A stretch of 12,349 nt of DNA from Gammaproteobacteria bacterium (GTDB taxonomy: Bacteria; Pseudomonadota; Gammaproteobacteria; UBA5335; SLRW01), in NCBI GenBank assembly GCA_007134115.1, contig SLLK01000035.1:1-12349 (forward strand), written 5' to 3'. Under the pieces are notes generated by a model that worked only from the letters and a program-made list of their open reading frames with translations, ran no database searches and was not told where the DNA came from. Shown in pieces: positions 1 to 6,753 of the stretch. Each line of letters begins with the position of its first letter. The stretch's first letter is position 1. A program made the translations under genes and the position numbers.

Positions 1-670
1 AGGGCGCTCCGGCGCCGGCAAGACCACCGTGGCCAGTTTGCTGCCGCGGTTTTATGATCCTCAGGACGGGCGCATTACGCTGGACGGCCACGATATCCGC
101 AGCTATCGCCTGGCCGACCTGCGTCGCCAGATCTCGCTGGTTAACCAGGAGGCCACTCTGTTCAACGACACGGTGGCCGCAAATATCGCGTACGGCAGTG
201 TGGATGATGTGTCGCGCCAGCGTATTGTGGCGGCGGCGCGTGCGGCCTACGCCTGGGACTTCATCCAGCGGTTGCCGTTGGGCCTGGAGACAGTCGTGGG
301 GCAAAACGGCGTGTTGCTATCGGGTGGTCAACGTCAGCGCCTGGCTATTGCCCGCGCGCTGCTCAAGGATGCGCCGGTGTTGATTCTGGATGAAGCCACC
401 TCGGCCCTGGACAGCGAATCGGAGCAGCATATACAGGCCGGCCTGACGGCCCTGATGGAGAATCGCACCACACTGGTGATTGCCCACCGCCTGTCCACCA
501 TTGAGCATGCCGATTGTATTGTGGTCATGGATCAGGGCCGCGTGGTGGAGCAGGGCACGCACCGGGCGTTGCTGGCGCGCGGCGGCCACTACGCTGATCT
601 GCACGCCATGCAGTTCGGGGATGGAGCAACGGCAGCGGGTGACGGTGCGCCCGGCGCCGAAGGTGGCTGA
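1..670 (+). CDS. msbA: MsbA lipid A export ABC transporter, C-terminal ATPase part (5' truncated by window)
   Basis: MsbA flips lipid A-core across the inner membrane using ATP. Only the nucleotide-binding domain is in the window; the membrane domain lies upstream. The frame opens at base 2 and gives 222 residues to the TGA at 668-670. The first visible residues are the Walker A motif GRSGAGKTT. After it come a Q-loop (SLVNQEATLFNDTV), the signature LLSGGQRQR, Walker B with catalytic Glu (VLILDEATSALD) and an H-loop (LVIAHRLSTIEHAD). The end, HAMQFGDG, closely resembles the tail of E. coli MsbA (remembered as HKMQFG). The stop is 3 bp from the lpxK ATG, which suggests co-transcription. Another lipid ABC exporter is possible, but the signature region and the adjacent lpxK make MsbA the best reading. 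Confidence 0.93.
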   Translation, partial: GRSGAGKTTVASLLPRFYDPQDGRITLDGHDIRSYRLADLRRQISLVNQEATLFNDTVAANIAYGSVDDVSRQRIVAAARAAYAWDFIQRLPLGLETVVGQNGVLLSGGQRQRLAIARALLKDAPVLILDEATSALDSESEQHIQAGLTALMENRTTLVIAHRLSTIEHADCIVVMDQGRVVEQGTHRALLARGGHYADLHAMQFGDGATAAGDGAPGAEGG

Positions 671-673
671 TTG

Positions 674-1726
674 ATGAACCACTGGCGCGCGCGGCTGGCA
701 GAGGGGTGCGAACGACTGTGGTACGGCCCCCGGCGACGGGCGTGGCCGTTGCTGCCCCTGGCCTGGTTGTACGGCTTGTTGCGCCGGGCGCATGAGGGTC
801 TGTACCGGTCGCGTCTGCGGCGACCCCGGCACCCGGGTGTGCCGGTGATTGTGGTGGGCAACCTGACGGTGGGTGGTACCGGCAAGACACCGCTGGTGAT
901 CTGGCTGGCGGATGCGCTGACGGCGGCCGGCTGGCGGCCCGGCATCGTGACACGGGGTTATGGGCGGCGTCGGGGTAGTGAGCCACGCGTGGTCACCGTC
1001 CACAGTATGGCGCAGGAAGTGGGTGACGAAGCGCTTCTGCTCGCCCGGCGTACCGGCTGCCCGGTGATCAGTGGTCCCGACCGGGTGGCGGCAGCCCGCT
1101 TGCTGGTCACTGATCAGGGCGTGGATACGGTGCTTAGCGATGACGGCTTGCAGCACTACGGGCTGGCCCGCGATTTGGAGTGGGTGGCGTTCGATGCCGC
1201 CCGGGGCACGGGCAACGGCTGGCTGTTGCCGGCGGGCCCGTTGCGTGCTCCGCTCGCGACACTGGCATCCGGTGCGATACTGGTCAGCACCGGCGGGCCC
1301 GCGTATATTGGGGGCCGTCGCGCGTTGCCGGTGAGCCTGAGGCAGCGTGATGCAGTGCGCATTCGGGACGGGTTGCGCCGGCCGCTGGCGGCTTTCGCGG
1401 GACAAACGGTGCACGCCGTGGCCGGTATTGGCCACGCGGCGCGTTTTTTCGACCAACTGCGTGACGAACACGGTCTGCAAGTGATCGCCCACGCCTTTAC
1501 CGACCATCACGCCTATGTGGCCGACGACCTCGATTTTGGTGACGGCCTGGCGGTCGTCATGACCGAGAAAGACGCGGTAAAATGCGAAGACTTTACCGGC
1601 TATGACTGGTGGGCGGTTCCGGTGGATGCCGAGCCGGCAGAGCCGGCGCGCGGACTGCTTCTGGATCGGCTTGGGCAGATCGTGACGCGAAGCAAAGCAA
1701 AGAGTGACCCTGAGGGGCCAACCTGA
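674..1726 (+). CDS. lpxK: Tetraacyldisaccharide 4'-kinase LpxK
   Basis: LpxK phosphorylates the 4' position of the tetraacyldisaccharide-1-phosphate precursor to give lipid IVA, at the cytoplasmic face of the inner membrane. The 350-residue product is of normal family length. An N-terminal hydrophobic stretch (about residues 23-37, RAWPLLPLAWLYGLL) fits the membrane anchor. The P-loop GGTGKTP lies at 67-73, and the family motif DDGLQH at 156-161. RGYGRR (about 94-99) and MTEKDAVK near the C-terminus are also typical. I chose the ATG at 674 over the in-frame TTG at 671 because GAAGGTGG ends 7 bp upstream of it. The gene starts 3 bp after msbA and ends 9 bp before the next gene, so the group reads as an operon. 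Confidence 0.95.
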   Translation: MNHWRARLAEGCERLWYGPRRRAWPLLPLAWLYGLLRRAHEGLYRSRLRRPRHPGVPVIVVGNLTVGGTGKTPLVIWLADALTAAGWRPGIVTRGYGRRRGSEPRVVTVHSMAQEVGDEALLLARRTGCPVISGPDRVAAARLLVTDQGVDTVLSDDGLQHYGLARDLEWVAFDAARGTGNGWLLPAGPLRAPLATLASGAILVSTGGPAYIGGRRALPVSLRQRDAVRIRDGLRRPLAAFAGQTVHAVAGIGHAARFFDQLRDEHGLQVIAHAFTDHHAYVADDLDFGDGLAVVMTEKDAVKCEDFTGYDWWAVPVDAEPAEPARGLLLDRLGQIVTRSKAKSDPEGPT

Positions 1727-1735
1727 GAGACCCGT

Positions 1736-1921
1736 ATGGACAAGAATCTGCTCGATATACTCGTATGCCCGCTGTGCAAGAGCAGTCTGAAGTACAACAA
1801 AAGCGCGGCGGAGTTGATTTGCCGCGCTGATCGGCTGGCGTTTCCCGTGCGTGACGGTATTCCTGTGATGCTTGAGGATGAGGCGCGACCGCTGGCCGCT
1901 GATGAGGATGTTCCCAAATGA
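1736..1921 (+). CDS. ycaR: Trm112/YcaR-like small zinc-ribbon protein (UPF0434)
   Basis: This 61-residue protein has the Trm112-like layout: LLDILVCPLC (Cys11, Cys14), then ELICRADRLAFPVRDGIPVMLEDEAR. It matches my memory of E. coli YcaR, which also sits between lpxK and kdsB. The cysteines (11, 14, 29) suggest a small metal-binding ribbon. Eukaryotic and archaeal Trm112 activates methyltransferases; the bacterial role is not firmly established, so I assign no reaction. GAGAGA 6 bp before the ATG is a plausible ribosome binding site. The stop overlaps the kdsB start as ATGA, which implies translational coupling. Confidence 0.92.
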   Translation: MDKNLLDILVCPLCKSSLKYNKSAAELICRADRLAFPVRDGIPVMLEDEARPLAADEDVPK

Positions 1922-2688
1922 AGTTCAAGGTTGTGATTCCCGCGCGTCACGGCGCCTCGCGCCTGCCGGGCAAGCCGCTGCGGCTGATTGCCGGCGAGCC
2001 GATGATTCGTCATGTATACCAGCGGGCTGTGGAAAGCGGTGCCGACCAGGTGGTGGTGGCGACCGATCATGACGCGGTGGCGGAAACGGTACGCGAGTTT
2101 GGTGGTGATGTGTGCATGACGGATAGCGCTCACCACAGTGGCAGCGATCGCATTGCCGAGGTCGCCCGCGCGCGCAAGTGGAAGTCAGATCATATCGTGG
2201 TCAACCTGCAGGGCGACGAGCCGACCATGCCGCCGGCCAATATCGCGTCGGTGGCGCAGAATCTGCAGCGTGACAAGCGCGCGCGCATTGCCACCCTGTG
2301 CACGGCCATGGGTACGGTGGAAGAGTTGCTGGATACCAACGCCGTCAAGGTGGTGCGTGATGCCAATAACTATGCGCTGTATTTCAGCCGGTCACCGATT
2401 CCGTATCATCGTGAGGGCGGCTTTTCGGTAGATGCCGGCATGCCGCCGGGTAACTGGTGGCGGCATATGGGGCTATATGCCTACCGCGTGGACAGTTTGC
2501 TGGAATACACCGCCTTGCCGGTGGCGGAGCTGGAGCAACAGGAAGCGCTGGAACAGCTGCGCGCGCTGTGGCACGGCATGGCCGTGCATGTGGGGGACGC
2601 CGAAGCCATGCCGGTCGGCGGCGTGGATACCGAGGCGGATCTGGAGCGCGCGGAGGCGTTTCTGACGGCTTCGGTGAGCAACGGTTGA
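1918..2688 (+). CDS. kdsB: 3-deoxy-manno-octulosonate cytidylyltransferase (CMP-Kdo synthetase)
   Basis: KdsB joins Kdo to CMP from CTP, producing the activated sugar used by the Kdo transferase on lipid IVA; it is cytoplasmic. The 256 residues are full length. Visible family blocks are VVIPARHGASRLPGKPL (5-21), HHSGSDR (72-78), VNLQGDEP (95-102, with the metal-site Asp100), NAVKVV (141-146), FSRSPIP (156-162), RHMGLYAYR (182-190), LEQLRALWHG and VDTEADLE near the end. The start shares an ATGA overlap with the upstream zinc-ribbon gene, with GAGGA about 9 bp upstream. It functions with the lpxK and msbA products in building the lipid A-Kdo core. Confidence 0.96.
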   Translation: MKFKVVIPARHGASRLPGKPLRLIAGEPMIRHVYQRAVESGADQVVVATDHDAVAETVREFGGDVCMTDSAHHSGSDRIAEVARARKWKSDHIVVNLQGDEPTMPPANIASVAQNLQRDKRARIATLCTAMGTVEELLDTNAVKVVRDANNYALYFSRSPIPYHREGGFSVDAGMPPGNWWRHMGLYAYRVDSLLEYTALPVAELEQQEALEQLRALWHGMAVHVGDAEAMPVGGVDTEADLERAEAFLTASVSNG

Positions 2689-2725
2689 AGGCGGCGGTAT
2701 CTCCCGGCAGTCAGTGGAGGTGGAC

Positions 2726-3205
2726 ATGACATCCGTGCTGTTTGTCTGTATGGGCAATATCTGCCGTTCACCCACGGCCGAAGGCGTCTTTACGCAGGTG
2801 CTGGAACGCCATGCCTTGCAGGATCGGGTGGTGGTCGATTCGGCGGGCACCCACGGTTACCATGTCGGCCACCCGCCGGACACGCGGGCCATGCAGGTAG
2901 CCCGTACGCGGGGCATCGACTTGTCTGTGCAGCGTTCGCGCCGGGTAACGGTGGAGGATTTCGACCGCTTCGACTATGTGCTGGCCATGGATGAGCATAA
3001 TCTGGGTGATCTGGACGCGTTGCGTCCGGCAGCCTTCTCCGGCCACCTGGGGTTATTGATGGATTTTGCCGAGGCGCCGGCACAGCGCTCGGTGCCGGAT
3101 CCGTACTACGGCGGCGACAGTGGCTTCGTGCGTGTTTTCGACATGATAGAGGAAGCCAGTGAAGGTCTGGTCACGGTGATTCGCCGACAGCTGGAAGCGC
3201 GCTGA
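2726..3205 (+). CDS. Low-molecular-weight protein tyrosine phosphatase
   Basis: This is a cytoplasmic phosphatase of the LMW-PTP (Wzb/Etp/PtpA) fold. Counted from the ATG at 2726 it has 159 residues, the usual size. The catalytic loop CMGNICRS gives Cys8 (nucleophile) and Arg14 of the CX5R motif. The general-acid loop VPDPYYGG supplies Asp125. I prefer this ATG to the in-frame GTG at 2714 because GGAGG (2716-2720) ends 5 bp before it, and homologues begin just ahead of the VLFVC strand. It follows kdsB by 37 bp on the same strand. A similar phosphatase follows kdsB in Pseudomonas as I recall, so it probably belongs to this cluster. The substrate is unknown, and no cognate tyrosine kinase is in view. 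Confidence 0.93.
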   Translation: MTSVLFVCMGNICRSPTAEGVFTQVLERHALQDRVVVDSAGTHGYHVGHPPDTRAMQVARTRGIDLSVQRSRRVTVEDFDRFDYVLAMDEHNLGDLDALRPAAFSGHLGLLMDFAEAPAQRSVPDPYYGGDSGFVRVFDMIEEASEGLVTVIRRQLEAR

Positions 3206-3232
3206 TTCATCTGTCGCCAGCCCGTGCCGCTC

Positions 3233-4444
3233 TCAGGCCGAAATAGCGGCCGATCGCCCGATGTGCCGGGATTCACCATAGAGGTAGTCCCGCGTCATGG
3301 GTACGCTGTCGTTGCTGCGATTGAGCTGAAGCTGAAGTACCACCAGATCACTCCAGCGAAATGCGGCCTGCGATATTTGCAGGTAGAACTCCCACATACG
3401 GCAGAATTCCTCGCCCAGCTCCTTGCTGAACTCCTCGCGCGTCGCCTGAAACCGCTGGTTCCAGTGTTTCAGTGTTTCCGCGTAGTGCAGTCGCAATACT
3501 TCAAGATCACTCATCACCAGGCCGCTTTTCTCCACCGGGCGGGCCATTTCAGACAACGCCGGGATGTAGCCGCCGGGGAATATATGTCGCCGTATCCACG
3601 GGTTGGTGGCCGCCGGCGGGCCGCTGCGACCGATGGTGTGAAGCAGCGTGGTGCCGCCCGGCGCGAGCAGCTTGTGGACGGTGTCAAAAAAGCGCTGGTA
3701 TTGCGGCCGGCCCACATGCTCGAACATGCCCACACTGACAATGGCGTCATAGCTGCCGCGGTGCCGCCGGTAGTCTTGCAGCCGGAATTCCACGCGTTCG
3801 GCGAGGCCACGTTCACGGGCCCGCTGCTGCGCGAGCTCCAGTTGCTCGCTGGACAGGGTCAGGCCGACCACTTTGGCGCCGTAATGTTCTGCCAGATGCA
3901 GCGCCATGCCACCCCAGCCACAGCCGATATCCAGGACTTTGGCGTCGGGTTCGAGTAGAAGCTTGCGTGCCACATGTTCGCGCTTGGCTGTCTGCGCATC
4001 CTCCAGCGACAGGCCCGGGCGGGGGAAATAGGCGCAGGAATACTGCATGTCGCGGTCGAGAAATTTACGGAACAAGCGGGCATCCAGATCATAGTGGCGG
4101 CTGATGTTGCGCCGCGCCCGCCACGGCCAGTTGAACTCGCTGATGGTGCGGATCACCGGACGTACGGCGCGCGCCAGCGGTGAGTAGGCGCCCGTGCCCA
4201 GGTTACGCAGAACGATTTCGAACAGCGGCAACAGATCGTTCCGGGGTACGTTCCACTCCCCGCGCATGTAAGTCTCGCCCAGCTGCAGGCCGGGCCACAT
4301 CAGAATGCGCCGAAGCGTGCCCCGTCGCCTGAATTCAATGGTTGCCTCGGGTTGGCCGCTACCCAGTGTGTGCACCGTGCCGTCGGGAAAGTGCAGGTGC
4401 AGTGTGCCGTTTGTTACCCGTTTTGCCAGCGTATTCCAGAACAT
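3233..4444 (-). CDS. cfa: Cyclopropane-fatty-acyl-phospholipid synthase (SAM-dependent)
   Basis: Cfa transfers a methylene group from S-adenosylmethionine to cis double bonds of membrane phospholipid acyl chains, typically under stress or in stationary phase. Numbered from the ATG at 4444 (403 residues; E. coli Cfa is 382), it has an N-terminal lipid-binding region and then YSCAYF (135-140), where Cys137 corresponds to the active-site Cys of E. coli Cfa. The SAM loop VLDIGCGWGG (170-179), SVGMFEHVG, LLHTIG and IFPGGYIPALSEM follow. I chose this start because AGGGAG lies 7 bp upstream; an in-frame ATG at 4462 has a weaker site. It converges on the phosphatase gene with a 27-bp gap and has its own putative promoter at 4484-4512. 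Confidence 0.94.
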   Translation of the reverse strand: MFWNTLAKRVTNGTLHLHFPDGTVHTLGSGQPEATIEFRRRGTLRRILMWPGLQLGETYMRGEWNVPRNDLLPLFEIVLRNLGTGAYSPLARAVRPVIRTISEFNWPWRARRNISRHYDLDARLFRKFLDRDMQYSCAYFPRPGLSLEDAQTAKREHVARKLLLEPDAKVLDIGCGWGGMALHLAEHYGAKVVGLTLSSEQLELAQQRARERGLAERVEFRLQDYRRHRGSYDAIVSVGMFEHVGRPQYQRFFDTVHKLLAPGGTTLLHTIGRSGPPAATNPWIRRHIFPGGYIPALSEMARPVEKSGLVMSDLEVLRLHYAETLKHWNQRFQATREEFSKELGEEFCRMWEFYLQISQAAFRWSDLVVLQLQLNRSNDSVPMTRDYLYGESRHIGRSAAISA

Positions 4445-4483
4445 GATCTCACTCCCTGTCATATTCTGCCCGTCCCGCTCACC

Positions 4484-4512
4484 ACACTAGAAAGCGGCGA
4501 AGGCCCGGTCAA
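4484..4512 (-). promoter_or_regulatory. Candidate sigma-70-type promoter for cfa
   Basis: On the minus strand, TTGACC (4507-4512) and TAGTGT (4484-4489) are separated by exactly 17 bp. The -35 box matches five of six consensus bases and the -10 box three of six. A transcript would start near 4477, giving a leader of about 33 nt to the ATG at 4444. This supports that ATG over the one at 4462. The -10 box is weak, and E. coli cfa also uses a sigma-S promoter, so this is a suggestion only. Confidence 0.4.
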
Positions 4513-4556
4513 GTGTGTATCTCTTCAAACTGACCGGAGACCACGGTAACTGCTTG

Positions 4557-4574
4557 CGTCGGGGCCGCCCGACG
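4557..4574. other. Perfect 7-bp hairpin in the cfa upstream region
   Basis: CGTCGGG and CCCGACG flank a GCCG tetraloop. No T-run follows on either strand, so it does not look like a standard terminator. It lies between the cfa promoter region and the tandem repeat array. Apart from the promoter and this hairpin I see nothing interpretable in 4445-4670: no gene, no RNA family. Confidence 0.5.
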
Positions 4575-4689
4575 GCGCCCGGGAGGATCTACGCGGTGTC
4601 CCTTGATTGTCCTTAACTACCGCCGCGGACATGAGGGCTGGGGCAATCTCTGCGGTTCCGTGGTGCAGGCGTCACCGTTTCTGGAAAGC

Positions 4690-4767
4690 GCCACCGAAAT
4701 CAGCGAAGGCACCGAGGTAAGGGCATTGTTACCTTGATTTTTCGGTGTATTCGGTGGGTTCGGTGGC
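4690..4767. other. Hairpin palindrome of array unit 1
   Basis: The outer arms GCCACCGAA (4690-4698) and TTCGGTGGC (4759-4767) are perfectly complementary. Inside, two more CACCGAA-like heptads at 9-bp spacing face two TTCGGTG-like heptads at 9-bp spacing. GGTAA (4716-4720) pairs with TTACC (4729-4733) around an 8-nt loop, leaving an 8-nt one-sided bulge (TTGATTTT). The middle left heptad is CAGCGAA, giving one G-G mismatch with its partner. Confidence 0.8.
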
Positions 4768-4801
4768 TGATTAAGTCGGGGTGTCACCGTTTCTGGAAAG
4801 C

Positions 4802-4879
4802 GCCACCGAAATCACCGAAAGCACTGAGGTAAGGGCATTGTTACCTTGATTTTTCGGTGTATTCGGTGGGTTCGGTGGC
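4802..4879. other. Hairpin palindrome of array unit 2
   Basis: Same architecture as unit 1. Here the middle left heptad is CACCGAA, so it pairs perfectly with TTCGGTG. The inner one reads CACTGA, which still pairs with TCGGTG through a U-G wobble if transcribed from the plus strand. Confidence 0.8.
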
Positions 4880-4913
4880 TGATTAAGTCGGGGTGCCACC
4901 GTTTCTGGAAAGC

Positions 4914-4991
4914 GCCACCGAAATCAGCGAAGGCACCGAGGTGAGGGCATTGTTACCCTGGTTTCTCGGTGTATTCGGTGAGTTCGGTGGC
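4914..4991. other. Hairpin palindrome of array unit 3
   Basis: Same architecture as unit 1, including the CAGCGAA mismatch. The loop-proximal stem is GGTGA against TTACC, a G-U wobble in plus-strand RNA. Other changes from unit 1 fall in the bulge (CTGGTTTC) and in a 2-bp linker between right-arm heptads. Confidence 0.8.
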
Positions 4992-5050
4992 TGATTAAGT
5001 CGGGGTGTCACCGTTTCTGGAAAGCGCCACCGAAATCACCGAAGGCACCG

Positions 5051-5089
5051 AAAAAACACCCGCTGTACTTTCTGTGGGCGCTGCGGGTG
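5051..5089 (-). terminator. Intrinsic terminator of the FAD oxidoreductase gene
   Basis: Read on the minus strand, CACCCGC (5083-5089) pairs with GCGGGTG (5057-5063) over a 19-nt loop and is followed directly by six T residues (5051-5056). It lies 21 bp past the stop codon of the gene at 5111. The loop is longer than ideal, but the 7-bp GC-rich stem plus T-run is a good match. The T-run adjoins the last partial unit of the 112-bp array. Confidence 0.7.
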
Positions 5090-5110
5090 ATTGCTGATTC
5101 CGGCAGGCTG

Positions 5111-6703
5111 CTAGTCGTCAAACCACAGGCCGGGATTCATGATGCCGTTGGGATCCAGGCTGGTCTTGGCGGCGCGCACGGCGGCGCGGAACGGCGCGGG
5201 GATTTCCTCTTTTGCCCACGGTTTATGGTCCCGGCCCATGGCGTGATGGTGGCTGATGGTGCCGCCGCCGGCCATGACGGCCTCCGCGGCTGCGGCCTTG
5301 ATCTCAAGCCAGTGTTCGCCCAGCGCGCCGGGCCGGCTGCGGCCATAGAACGAGAAGTACAGACAGATGCCGTCGGTGTAGGCGTGGGTGGTGCGGCACA
5401 TCACGGCGCCCTGGCCGCAGACCCGGTTGAGTGCGGTCTGGGTGGCCTGTTGTACCTCGTGATAGAACGCCGGCAGGCGGCTCCAGGGGACCGCCGTCTC
5501 GAAGGTATCCAGGATCATGCCATAGTCCATCAGGAGGTCACGCACATACGGCTGGCGGAAAAACGCCTGGCGCCAGTCACTGACGCTGTCCCCGGCGCTC
5601 GATGGCGGTTCTTCCTTCCCGCCGTGCGTGCGCACAATGTTGAGTGCATGCTGCATGGCGTGCTCGACCGGGAGATGACCGGATTCGAAACCCAGGATCA
5701 TCAGGGCGCCCTCGGCGCTGCGGCCGCTCATCGCGCGGCTCTGAAAGTGCTCGGCAGGATCCAGCAGGCGCAACTGGGCCGGGTACAGGCCGCTTTGCAG
5801 TACTTCACGGGCTGCCTCCAGCGCGTCTTCGAAAGTGGCAAAGATTATGCCGCGCGTATCACGGTGTTGCGGGCGGGGCTGGATGCGCAGCCGGGCTTCG
5901 GTAATGATGCCCAGGAAGCCTTCGCTGCCGCACCACAGGCGGTTGGGGTCCACGCCGACACTGGATGCCGGCAACGGCCGGGTTTCCACCATGCGACCGT
6001 CCAGCAGCATGACACGCATCGCCTGTACCTGGTCTTCGATCTTGGCGTACAGGGTGCTGAAATGGCCTGCACCGCGGGTGGCGATCCAGCCGCCCACGGT
6101 GCTGTGGAAGTAGGACTGCGGGAAGTAGCGCATGGTCAGTCCGTGCGGTTTGAGTGCCGCATCCAGGTCAGGGCCCAGAGTGCCGCCGCGGACCGCGACC
6201 ACCCGCGAACGCTCGTCTACCTCGGTGATCCCCTGCAAGCGTTGCAGGTCCACGGAAACGCAGCCGTTGAAGTCATCCAGGTCATCGGGCGTGACGCCGC
6301 CGACCACACTGGACCCGCCGCCAAAGGGGATGACTGCCAGGCGTTCCCGGTCCGCCCAGGCAAGTATGCGCGCCAGTGACTCTTCGCTGTCGGGGTAAGC
6401 CACCACATCAGGTGCGGGCAACGGCGAAACTTCACGCAGGCGCGCCAGATCACGATAACTGCGGCCCACCGCATGCAGGAGTCGTTCGTGGTGATCACTG
6501 CTCAGCCAGTCGCGCAACTGTGGGGGGATGTCCGTTCGTGCGGGGGACAGGGTCATGGCGTCGGCCTGCGGCGCCGCCGAGGGTTCCGGCAGCTTGCCGT
6601 CAAAGAAAAGGGACATCGCGGATAGTGCGGCCTTGCGTTCATCTGCCGTCAGGCCGTCCTCGAGGTAGCCCCAGCCAACAGGGTTGCGGGTTTTGGCGTT
6701 CAT
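5111..6703 (-). CDS. FAD-binding oxidoreductase related to alkyldihydroxyacetonephosphate synthase
   Basis: This 530-residue protein has the VAO/PCMH-type flavoprotein layout, and its motifs match eukaryotic alkyl-DHAP synthase (AGPS) throughout. They are NPVGWGY near the N-terminus (AGPS has NGWGY), PFGGGSSVVGG (126-136), the FAD-site STVGGWIATR (201-210), GSEGFLGIITEA, CRTTHAYTDG (436-445), a Tyr at 449 that I align by eye with AGPS Tyr578, GGGTISHHH with the His triplet at 485-487, and LDPNGIMNPG. AGPS exchanges the acyl chain of acyl-DHAP for a fatty alcohol to make ether lipid. No acyl-DHAP or fatty-alcohol enzyme is adjacent, so the bacterial substrate is uncertain. AGGAGG (6708-6713) lies 4 bp before the ATG. 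The gene stands alone with its own terminator at 5051-5089. Alternative: another hydroxyacid or lactate dehydrogenase of the FAD_binding_4 group. Confidence 0.85.
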   Translation of the reverse strand: MNAKTRNPVGWGYLEDGLTADERKAALSAMSLFFDGKLPEPSAAPQADAMTLSPARTDIPPQLRDWLSSDHHERLLHAVGRSYRDLARLREVSPLPAPDVVAYPDSEESLARILAWADRERLAVIPFGGGSSVVGGVTPDDLDDFNGCVSVDLQRLQGITEVDERSRVVAVRGGTLGPDLDAALKPHGLTMRYFPQSYFHSTVGGWIATRGAGHFSTLYAKIEDQVQAMRVMLLDGRMVETRPLPASSVGVDPNRLWCGSEGFLGIITEARLRIQPRPQHRDTRGIIFATFEDALEAAREVLQSGLYPAQLRLLDPAEHFQSRAMSGRSAEGALMILGFESGHLPVEHAMQHALNIVRTHGGKEEPPSSAGDSVSDWRQAFFRQPYVRDLLMDYGMILDTFETAVPWSRLPAFYHEVQQATQTALNRVCGQGAVMCRTTHAYTDGICLYFSFYGRSRPGALGEHWLEIKAAAAEAVMAGGGTISHHHAMGRDHKPWAKEEIPAPFRAAVRAAKTSLDPNGIMNPGLWFDD

Positions 6704-6725
6704 TGAGCCTCCTGCAGTTCAGGGA

Positions 6726-6753
6726 AACGCTGATCTATTCACTCGCACCGCAG
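6726..6753 (+). repeat. Left inverted-repeat arm of the putative MITE
   Basis: AACGCTGATCTATTC at 6726-6740 followed by ACTCGCACCGCAG. It is the reference copy for the two inverted copies on the right side. Confidence 0.7.

Larger units (their letters stand above)
4671..5051. repeat. 112-bp tandem repeat array, three full units and a partial fourth
   Basis: Units begin at 4671, 4783, 4895 and 5007, an exact 112-bp period. Units 1 and 2 differ at 3 positions, units 1 and 3 at 6, with no indels. The fourth copy stops after 45 bp, at 5051. Each full unit runs from G(T/C)CACCGTTTCTGGAAAGC to GATTAAGTCGGGGT and contains a long imperfect palindrome. Since 112 is not a multiple of 3, a repeated coding frame would shift every unit, and no long open frame crosses the array. 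It lies between the 5' side of cfa and the 3' end of the FAD oxidoreductase gene. Family unknown; it could be a REP/BIME-like intergenic element, a protein-binding array or a set of structured RNA elements. Confidence 0.95.

Noticed and set aside
317..1510. Long open frame (397 codons) antisense to msbA and lpxK
   Set aside because: It spans two well-supported genes on the other strand, its protein is Arg/Gln/His-rich with no recognisable domain, and such antisense frames are common at high GC.
3224..3958. Open frame (244 codons) antisense to cfa
   Set aside because: The minus-strand Cfa motifs (YSCAYF, GCGWGG, HTIG) are decisive; the plus-strand frame shows no domain.
4671..5006. Protein repeat encoded by the 112-bp units
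   Set aside because: The period is not a multiple of three, so the frame shifts with each unit, and no long open frame crosses the array.
4671..5051. CRISPR array
   Set aside because: The whole 112-bp unit is conserved, with no short repeat alternating with unique spacers, and no cas gene is in the window.
5087..6379. Long open frame (430 codons) antisense to the FAD oxidoreductase
   Set aside because: The minus-strand protein has clear family motifs throughout; the plus-strand product has none and would start inside the terminator region.
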